Assembly (NCBI GenBank): GCA_019348335.1
Contig: JAHWJR010000059.1
Span: forward strand, 1-9,680
Origin: Actinomycetota bacterium
Lineage (GTDB): Bacteria; Actinomycetota; Acidimicrobiia; Acidimicrobiales; CADCSY01
DNA length: 9,680 nucleotides
Reading direction: 5' to 3'
The translations under genes and the position numbers were made by a program. Of the stretch, positions 1-5,214 are shown piece after piece (within the stretch, counting starts at the first letter, position 1; every line of letters begins with the position of its first letter). The notes under the pieces were generated by a model. It was not told the DNA's origin, did not search any database, and saw only the letters and a program-made list of their open reading frames with translations.

Positions 1-52
1 GATCCTCGGACGCATCGAGGCCGACGCCATCAAGCCCACCTTCGAGGCGTGA
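1..52 (+). CDS. 3' end of an upstream gene, product not identified
   Basis: An open frame enters from the left edge and gives sixteen codons (ILGRIEADAIKPTFEA) before TGA at 50-52. It lies 10 bases before the sugar-phosphate isomerase gene and is co-directional, so the two are probably cotranscribed. In Actinobacteria this isomerase often follows a phosphomannomutase gene or a small Trm112-type protein gene, and either is possible here. The visible residues carry no diagnostic motif, so no name is given. Confidence 0.6.
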   Translation, partial: ILGRIEADAIKPTFEA

Positions 53-62
53 GGCGGCCGGC

Positions 63-1136
63 GTGAGCGACGTGGGCGCCGGGACGCTCGACACCGAGGG
101 CATGTTCGACGCCGCCGCCCATCTCCCCGAGCAGGTCTTCGACGCCGCCTTGCGGGCCCGGGGCCTGCACGGGCTGCCCGACCGCGACCGCATCGAGAAC
201 GTCGTGGTGGTGGGCATGGGCGGCAGCGGCATGGCCGGCGACATCCTCGCCGCCGCCGCCGGCCCCTTCCTGCCCGTGCCCGTCGTGGTCTCCAAGGGCT
301 ACGAGCTGCCGGCGTTCGTGAGCGAGACCTCGCTGGTCTTCGCCGTGTCGTTCTCCGGCGACACCGAAGAGACCGTCGAGGTGGCGTCCGCCGCCGCCGT
401 CGAGGGCGCCCGCATGGTCGTGGTGACGGGGGGCGGGGAGCTGGGCCGGTTGGGGGCCAGCTGGGGCGTGCCCGTGATCGACGTGCCCCACGAGTTCCGC
501 CAGCCCCGGGCCGCCGTCGGCGCCCTCGCCATCCCGCCTCTGGTCGTGCTCGAGGAGATGGGCCTGTTCGTGGGGGCCCAGCAGTGGATCGACTTCGCCG
601 TCGACCAGCTGCGCCGGCGCCGCGACGTGTTGGTCGGCGACCGCAGCCCGGCGTCGAGGCTGGCCAAGTGCATCGGGCGCACCGTGCCGTTGTTCTACGG
701 GGGTGGTGACCTGGGCGCCACCGTCGCCCAGCGGTGGAAGAACCAGGTCAACGAGAACGCCAAGGCACCGGCCTTCTGGCACACCTATCCGGAGCTGTGC
801 CACAACGAGGTCTGCGGGTGGGGCCAGCACGGCGACCTCACCCGTCAGGTCTTCACCGTGGTCAACCTCCGCCACGAGTACGAGCATCCCCAGGTGGCCC
901 GGCGCTTCGACGTGGTGAGCGCCCTGCTCGACGAGGTGGTCGCCTCGATCGAGGAGGTGTGGGCCGAGGGCGAGGGTCAGCTCGCTCAGCTGCTCGACCT
1001 GGTCCTGGTGGGCGACTTCGTGGCCCTGCACCTCGCCGCCCAGGAGGGCCTCGACCCCGGGCCCGTACCCACCCTCGACCACGTCAAGGCGGCCGTCGCC
1101 GCCGTGGCTCCCGCCGGCCCGGCCAGCGCTCGCTGA
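63..1136 (+). CDS. SIS-domain bifunctional phosphoglucose/phosphomannose isomerase-like protein
   Basis: Predicted cytosolic isomerase of 357 residues that interconverts glucose-6-phosphate or mannose-6-phosphate with fructose-6-phosphate. What shows this: the first SIS (sugar isomerase) domain has VVVVGMGGSGMAGD at residues 47-60 and the phosphosugar-binding SFSGDTEET at 96-104. A QPRAAVG stretch follows at 147-153. The second half carries RWKNQVNENAK at 224-234 and PELCHNEVCGW at 243-253, the Asn-Glu-Asn and His-Asn-Glu signatures of the archaeal/actinobacterial bifunctional PGI/PMI family. Length is normal for that family. The GTG start at 63 is chosen because it follows the previous stop by 10 bases and a purine-rich GAGGCGG (51-57) precedes it. 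In Actinobacteria the gene sits beside mannose metabolism genes feeding GDP-mannose and glycan synthesis. Many actinobacterial homologues are annotated only as SIS-domain proteins, so the exact substrate preference is inferred. Confidence 0.88.
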   Translation: MSDVGAGTLDTEGMFDAAAHLPEQVFDAALRARGLHGLPDRDRIENVVVVGMGGSGMAGDILAAAAGPFLPVPVVVSKGYELPAFVSETSLVFAVSFSGDTEETVEVASAAAVEGARMVVVTGGGELGRLGASWGVPVIDVPHEFRQPRAAVGALAIPPLVVLEEMGLFVGAQQWIDFAVDQLRRRRDVLVGDRSPASRLAKCIGRTVPLFYGGGDLGATVAQRWKNQVNENAKAPAFWHTYPELCHNEVCGWGQHGDLTRQVFTVVNLRHEYEHPQVARRFDVVSALLDEVVASIEEVWAEGEGQLAQLLDLVLVGDFVALHLAAQEGLDPGPVPTLDHVKAAVAAVAPAGPASAR

Positions 1137-1191
1137 GGCGTCTTCACCGCTCCGCCTCGCCGGCACGTCACGCAGCCCCGGCCACAGGCGG

Positions 1192-1197
1192 CACACT
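1192..1197 (+). promoter_or_regulatory. -10 box of a probably leaderless ahcY promoter
   Basis: CACACT lies exactly 7 bases before the ahcY ATG, the same spacing as TACACT before secA, with ACACT shared. Transcription starting about 7 bases after the box would begin at the ATG itself. No clear TTGACA-like -35 is visible, and no Shine-Dalgarno sequence lies in the 68-base gap (1137-1204). The first base deviates from TANNNT, so this is weaker than the secA example. Confidence 0.45.
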
Positions 1198-1204
1198 GGT
1201 GGCC

Positions 1205-2644
<1,440 letters not shown>

Positions 2645-2645
2645 G

Positions 2646-2691
2646 CGCCGGCGCCGGCGCCGGCGGACCGGCTCACACCGGCGCCGCCGGC
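2646..2691. terminator. GC-rich hairpins between convergent genes, probable bidirectional terminator
   Basis: Directly after the ahcY stop is a perfect 20-base palindrome at 2646-2665, built of tandem GCGCCG units. Overlapping it is a second hairpin: GCCGGCGG (2659-2666) pairs with CCGCCGGC (2684-2691), with an inner CCGG/CCGG stem (2668-2671 with 2678-2681) around a 6-base loop. This second stem contains the stop codon of the opposing yczE-like gene (2673-2675). There is no T-tract, so this would be the hairpin-only kind of terminator reported for Actinobacteria. The terminator function is inferred from position. Confidence 0.55.
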
Positions 2692-3290
2692 ACCGCCGCG
2701 GGGGCGGGCAGGCGGAGGCGCTCCAGGAAGAACTGCACGAGCGGCCCGATGGACAGGGCGATGGCGAGGGTCCCCAGGCCCACGCTGCCGCCCAGCAGCC
2801 AGCCCGCGGCGAGGGCGCCGGCCTCGATGCCGGTGCGCACGAGGCGCACCGACGGGCCGCGGGCGGCGAGGCCGGTCATGAGGCCGTCGCGGGGCCCGGG
2901 CCCCAGCCCGGCGCCGATGTAGAGCCCGGACCCGAGGCTGAGGGCCACCACGCCGGCGGGCATGAGCGCCCAGCGCACGGCGGTCCAGTCCACCTCGGGG
3001 ATGACGGCGAGGGTCAGGTTGATCACCGCTCCGATCACCACGGCGTTGGCCACGGTGCCCACGCCGGGTCGCTGGCGCAGCGGGACCCACAGGGCCAGCA
3101 CGGCCACGCCGACGAGGATGGTCACCGTGCCCAGTGGCACGCCGGTCCGCTCGGAGAGCCCCTGGTGCAGCACGTCCCAGGGAGCGAGCCCGAGCTCGCT
3201 GCGGACCATGCAGGCGATCCCCACGCCCATGATGGCCAAGCCGGTGAAGAGCCGGGTCAGGCGGTGTCGCAGGTCGGCACGGGGAGCCAC
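2673..3290 (-). CDS. YczE/YitT-like integral membrane protein of unknown function
   Basis: A 205-residue, very hydrophobic protein with about five or six membrane spans (roughly 13-30, 52-71, 76-97, 107-126, 152-167 and 170-189). Two similar motifs, GLAPWDVLHQGL (34-45) and GPGPRDGLMTGL (130-141), suggest an internal duplication and match the YczE/YyaS membrane family (COG2364-like), whose function is unknown. The usual family length is about 200-220 residues, so it looks complete. The GTG start at 3290-3288 is chosen because a TACCCT -10 box ends 6 bases upstream and the N-terminal basic stretch precedes the first span. It converges on ahcY and follows the 64-residue membrane gene by 23 bases on the same strand. 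The proline/alanine-rich tail after residue 193 is probably unstructured. A transport or permease role is often suggested for relatives but cannot be read from the sequence. Confidence 0.85.
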   Translation of the reverse strand: MAPRADLRHRLTRLFTGLAIMGVGIACMVRSELGLAPWDVLHQGLSERTGVPLGTVTILVGVAVLALWVPLRQRPGVGTVANAVVIGAVINLTLAVIPEVDWTAVRWALMPAGVVALSLGSGLYIGAGLGPGPRDGLMTGLAARGPSVRLVRTGIEAGALAAGWLLGGSVGLGTLAIALSIGPLVQFFLERLRLPAPAAVPAAPV

Positions 3291-3296
3291 CCGGCG

Positions 3297-3302
3297 AGGG
3301 TA
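3297..3302 (-). promoter_or_regulatory. -10 box of a leaderless promoter for the yczE-like gene
   Basis: On the minus strand TACCCT (3302 to 3297) is followed by six bases and then the GTG start at 3290. No Shine-Dalgarno sequence is present. The bases after the box, CGCCGG, are shared with the promoter of the neighbouring small gene, giving a common CCTCGCCGG. Confidence 0.5.
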
Positions 3303-3313
3303 ACGAGGTTGTG

Positions 3314-3508
3314 CTAGTTGACGTGCTGGGAGGTCGTGGCCGTGCGCCCGTCCACGCTGCTGGGCGTGTTCGCCGTGCTGAAGGCCAGGTTGAGGATGAT
3401 GATGGCGGCGATCACGGCCAGGACGGCCACCGCCACCACCCCCTGGCGGAACGTTGCCGGCGCCGGCTCTTCGCTGCGGTTGGCGACGGACGGCTCGGGC
3501 GTGCTCAT
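3314..3508 (-). CDS. Small single-span membrane protein, hypothetical
   Basis: A 64-residue protein not recognised as a member of a named family. Residues 1-21 are polar and acidic/proline-rich. Residues 23-43 form one strongly hydrophobic span (GVVAVAVLAVIAAIIILNLA). The tail from about 44 is Ser/Thr-rich and polar. There are no cleavage-site features of a secreted protein, and no cysteines. It is supported as real by a convincing membrane segment, by an ATG start preceded by TAGCCT 8 bases upstream (leaderless arrangement), and by tight spacing (23 bases) to the yczE-like gene on the same strand. It may act with that membrane protein or be an independent small envelope protein. The opposite strand has competing open frames, but they encode nothing recognisable. 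Confidence 0.65.
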   Translation of the reverse strand: MSTPEPSVANRSEEPAPATFRQGVVAVAVLAVIAAIIILNLAFSTANTPSSVDGRTATTSQHVN

Positions 3509-3516
3509 GGCCGGCG

Positions 3517-3522
3517 AGGCTA
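3517..3522 (-). promoter_or_regulatory. -10 box of a leaderless promoter for the small membrane gene
   Basis: TAGCCT on the minus strand (3522 to 3517) lies 8 bases before the ATG at 3508. The sequence CCTCGCCGG that covers the end of the box recurs at the same place in the yczE-like promoter. No ribosome binding site is visible. Confidence 0.5.
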
Positions 3523-3547
3523 CGCCGTGGCGTCGCCCGGCCCCAAA

Positions 3548-3602
3548 CGCTTCTGGCGGCGAGACCGGGCCGGGAACCGACCCGCTTCCACCGCCAGAAG
3601 CG
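3548..3602. repeat. Perfect 12-bp inverted repeat in the divergent intergenic region
   Basis: CGCTTCTGGCGG (3548-3559) is exactly mirrored by CCGCCAGAAGCG (3591-3602) across a 31-base loop. Four further G:C pairs (3541-3544 with 3603-3606) are possible past an AAA bulge. Part of the right arm can pair instead with CCCGCTTC (3581-3588) as an 8-bp hairpin with 3597-3604. It sits in the 137 bases between the minus-strand small membrane gene and comF. This position rules out a terminator for either gene's coding end and suggests an operator or an RNA switch. Confidence 0.6.
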
Positions 3603-3632
3603 GGGGATGGCGAGGGTGTCGCAGACCGTGCC

Positions 3633-3638
3633 TAGGGT
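3633..3638 (+). promoter_or_regulatory. -10 box of a leaderless comF promoter
   Basis: TAGGGT is followed by exactly 7 bases and then GTG at 3646, which starts the reading frame just before the ComF zinc finger. This spacing decides between the possible comF starts. No good -35 is visible about 17 bases upstream. Confidence 0.55.
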
Positions 3639-3645
3639 CGGTGGG

Positions 3646-4263
3646 GTGCTCCTGGGGTCGAGCTGCTCGCTGTGCGGTGCCGAGGGACGGGTGCTGTGCC
3701 CGCCCTGCGCCGGCGAGCTGCGGCCGGCGCCAGCGCTGGCACCGCCGGCGGGGGTCGACGTCTGCCTGGCGTTGCTGGCCTACGCCGGCGCCGGCAGGGA
3801 GCTCGTCGCCCGCCTGAAGTACCGCAACCGCCGGGCCGTGCTCCCCGGGCTGGCCGCCGCCATGGCGTCGCTCGTTCCGGAGCCGGCGGCAATCGACGTG
3901 GTCACGTGGGTACCCACCACGCCGGTGAGGCGGCGCCAGCGGGGCTTCGACCAGAGCGAGTTGATCGCCCGGGCCGTCGCCCGCCGTCTGCGCCGGCCGT
4001 GCCCCGGCCTGCTCGTGCGGGGCCCGGGCCCACCCCAGACAGGACGGGGCCGCCTCGAGCGACGCTGCGGCCCCGTCCTGCGGGCCTGCCGGCCGGTGCC
4101 GCCGCGGGTCCTGCTGGTCGACGACGTCGTGACCACCGGGTCCACCGCCACCGCCGCCGCTTTCGCGCTGCGCCGCGCCGGCGCCTCGTCGGTCACCCTG
4201 CTCGCCGCGGCCCGCACGCCCCGCCGATCGTCGGCGCCGACGGCCGGGCTCCGTGCCTCCTAG
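3646..4263 (+). CDS. comF: ComF family protein (phosphoribosyltransferase-like, competence/ComFC type)
   Basis: A 205-residue cytosolic protein of the ComF/ComFC family, a zinc-finger plus type I phosphoribosyltransferase fold linked to DNA uptake in competent bacteria; its substrate is not established. What is seen: paired cysteines C7xxC10 and C18xxC21 at the N-terminus; RRRQRGFDQSELIA at 96-109, the conserved GF(N/D)Q box; QTGRGRLERR at 131-140; and the PRPP-binding loop VLLVDDVVTTGST at 155-167. Upstream in-frame ATG (3607) and GTG (3616) exist, but starting there adds a tail outside the family pattern. GTG at 3646 puts the zinc finger at the usual place and has a -10 box 7 bases upstream. 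The C-terminus is short and arginine-rich. No other competence genes lie in the window; presence beside hpf and secA is a common actinobacterial order, so a role in natural transformation here is unproven. Confidence 0.9.
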   Translation: MLLGSSCSLCGAEGRVLCPPCAGELRPAPALAPPAGVDVCLALLAYAGAGRELVARLKYRNRRAVLPGLAAAMASLVPEPAAIDVVTWVPTTPVRRRQRGFDQSELIARAVARRLRRPCPGLLVRGPGPPQTGRGRLERRCGPVLRACRPVPPRVLLVDDVVTTGSTATAAAFALRRAGASSVTLLAAARTPRRSSAPTAGLRAS

Positions 4264-4266
4264 GAT
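4261..4266 (+). promoter_or_regulatory. -10 box for the comF-hpf intergenic RNA, overlapping the comF stop
   Basis: TAGGAT begins with the TAG stop codon of comF, so stop and promoter share bases. A start about 7 bases downstream (4273-4275) coincides with the first base of the long closing helix of the RNA (4275). CCGACG at 4237-4242, 18 bases upstream, matches GAC of the TTGACA -35 core and is weak support. Confidence 0.55.
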
Positions 4267-4273
4267 GCGGTTG

Positions 4274-4535
4274 TTGCGTACGGGTCTGTGGTTGCAAGTC
4301 GATGCCAGTCGCAGGCGAAACGACCCACGTAAGGCGACCTGTGGTCGCCGAGCATGGTGCGGCTTAGAGGTAAGCCCTGCCGTACGACGGGCCGGTCCTC
4401 GGCCCGGGTGCGAGAAGGAGCCAAGCACGCCGTCACCGGCGCTGCCGGGCCACCACGGTGGTCGCCGGCGCCGGGGCGTGCCACCTCCTCGGCAGGCGAG
4501 TGTGGGGTCAAAGACCAGGTCAGCCGTACGCAGCG
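4274..4535 (+). ncRNA. raiA-motif-like structured RNA between comF and hpf
   Basis: About 260 bases without a gene, dense in exact helices. The closing stem pairs 4275-4283 with 4524-4532 (9 perfect pairs, TGCGTACGG/CCGTACGCA). Inside are: a bulged hairpin 4288-4328 (GTGG, UUGCAA bulge, GTCG pairing with contiguous CGACCCAC); hairpin GGCGACC/GGTCGCC 4333-4349; hairpin GGCTTA/TAAGCC 4361-4376 with a GAGG loop; a three-way unit closed by GACGG/CCGTC (4386-4390 with 4430-4434) holding a GCC/GGC and a GTGC/GCAC hairpin; hairpin CCGGCGC/GCGCCGG (4436-4442 with 4468-4474); and TGCC/GGCA (4479-4494) with loop ACCUCCUC. The raiA-motif RNA class is known to lie between comFC and raiA in Bacillota and Actinomycetota; in Clostridium it is abundant and affects sporulation and aggregation. 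The class assignment here rests on position and structure, not on a covariance match. No U-tract terminator follows, so transcripts may continue into hpf. Confidence 0.68.
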
Positions 4536-4552
4536 CCATCCACCGCCCGCCC

Positions 4553-4561
4553 GGGGAGGAG
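4553..4561 (+). promoter_or_regulatory. Strong Shine-Dalgarno site of hpf
   Basis: GGGGAGGAG ends 8 bases before the GTG at 4570 and decides that start. It stands out because most neighbouring genes have no ribosome binding site. Its GAGGAG part (4556-4561) is exactly complementary to CTCCTC (4485-4490) in a loop of the upstream RNA. Confidence 0.8.
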
Positions 4562-4569
4562 CACTGTCC

Positions 4570-5169
4570 GTGGACGTCACCGTGAGCAGCCGCAACGTCG
4601 ATCTCACCGATGCCTTACGGGGCGCCGCCGAAGAGAAGATCGGCCGCCTCGACCGCTACCTGGACGGCATGGAACGGGCCGAGGTCCACTTCTTCGAGGA
4701 GCGCAACCCGCGCATCGCCGACAAGGACGTGTGCGAGGTCACCATGAGCGGACACGGGCACCACGTGCGGGCCAAGGTGGCGGCTTCCGATCCCTTCGCC
4801 GCCGTCGATGCCGCAGTCAGCAAGCTCGAGCACCAGCTGCACAAGCTGAAGACCAAGCTCGTCAGCCGGAGCCACCCCCGCCGCCGGGCAGAACCTCCGG
4901 CTGCTGCGCTGGCCGACCCCGGCCCCGGCGACGATCTTCCGCTGCTTCCGCCGGAGGACGAGCTCGAGCTCCCCGAGGACGACGACGGCATCCGCATCGT
5001 CAAGTCGAAGCGGTTCATGATGAAGCCCATGACCCCCGAGGAGGCCGTGTTGCAGATGGAACTGCTCGGCCACTCCTTCTACTTCTTCTCCAACGCCCAG
5101 ACCGGGCGCTGCGCGGTGGTGTACTGGCGGGCTGCCGGCGACGTGGGCCTGATCGACGAAGCGGGCTGA
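4570..5169 (+). CDS. hpf: Ribosome hibernation promoting factor, long form (HPF/RaiA)
   Basis: A 199-residue cytosolic protein that binds the 30S decoding centre in slow growth and, in the long form, dimerises ribosomes into inactive 100S particles. The N-terminal S30AE/HPF domain spans about 1-97 (MDVTVSSRNVDLTDALR; AAVSKLEHQLHKLKTKL at 81-97). An acidic, proline-rich linker runs about 107-139. The C-terminal dimerisation domain is about 140-196, with the highly conserved IVKSKRFMMKPMTPEEAVLQ (143-162) and ELLGHSFYFF. Length fits the long form. GTG at 4570 is fixed by the strong Shine-Dalgarno site and by family alignment; the open frame continues upstream through the structured RNA without recognisable protein. 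It lies between that RNA and secA, as in mycobacteria. Translation may be tuned by the RNA, whose loop can pair with the ribosome binding site. Confidence 0.96.
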   Translation: MDVTVSSRNVDLTDALRGAAEEKIGRLDRYLDGMERAEVHFFEERNPRIADKDVCEVTMSGHGHHVRAKVAASDPFAAVDAAVSKLEHQLHKLKTKLVSRSHPRRRAEPPAAALADPGPGDDLPLLPPEDELELPEDDDGIRIVKSKRFMMKPMTPEEAVLQMELLGHSFYFFSNAQTGRCAVVYWRAAGDVGLIDEAG

Positions 5170-5175
5170 GCCCGC
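5161..5175 (+). terminator. Short hairpin whose loop is the hpf stop codon
   Basis: GCGGGC (5161-5166) and GCCCGC (5170-5175) form a perfect 6-bp stem with the TGA stop codon as its three-base loop. No T-tract follows. It could help end the hpf transcript before the separate secA promoter 27 bases downstream, or it may be chance in GC-rich DNA. Confidence 0.35.
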
Positions 5176-5201
5176 CACCCGAAGCTCCGGGACCAGACCC
5201 C

Positions 5202-5207
5202 TACACT
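5202..5207 (+). promoter_or_regulatory. -10 box of a leaderless secA promoter
   Basis: TACACT, close to the TATAAT consensus in position pattern TANNNT, lies 7 bases before the secA ATG. Transcription should therefore begin at or next to the ATG. There is no Shine-Dalgarno sequence in the 45-base gap after hpf and no convincing -35. Confidence 0.65.
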
Positions 5208-5214
5208 TGAACGG

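Noticed and set aside
734..1204. Upstream in-frame extension of ahcY through the isomerase gene
   Set aside because: The extension is Arg/Gly/Pro-rich shadow sequence of the isomerase gene; AhcY homology begins at 1205 and a -10 box lies 7 bases upstream.
1137..1204. SAH riboswitch in front of ahcY
   Set aside because: Only 68 bases are available and no SAH-riboswitch-like conserved core is visible; the promoter signal suggests that no leader exists.
2645..2666. Tandem GCGCCG units as a microsatellite or array of special interest
   Set aside because: Only about three and a half units are present; they are explained as part of the convergent-gene hairpins.
3454..3645. Longer comF starts at upstream in-frame codons
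   Set aside because: The added residues do not resemble the family, they overlap the inverted repeat, and GTG 3646 has better promoter spacing and places the zinc finger at the N-terminus.
4267..4569. Small-molecule riboswitch such as cobalamin, SAM or c-di-AMP types in the hpf leader
   Set aside because: I did not see the conserved cores of these classes; the comF-hpf location and architecture fit the raiA-motif class better.
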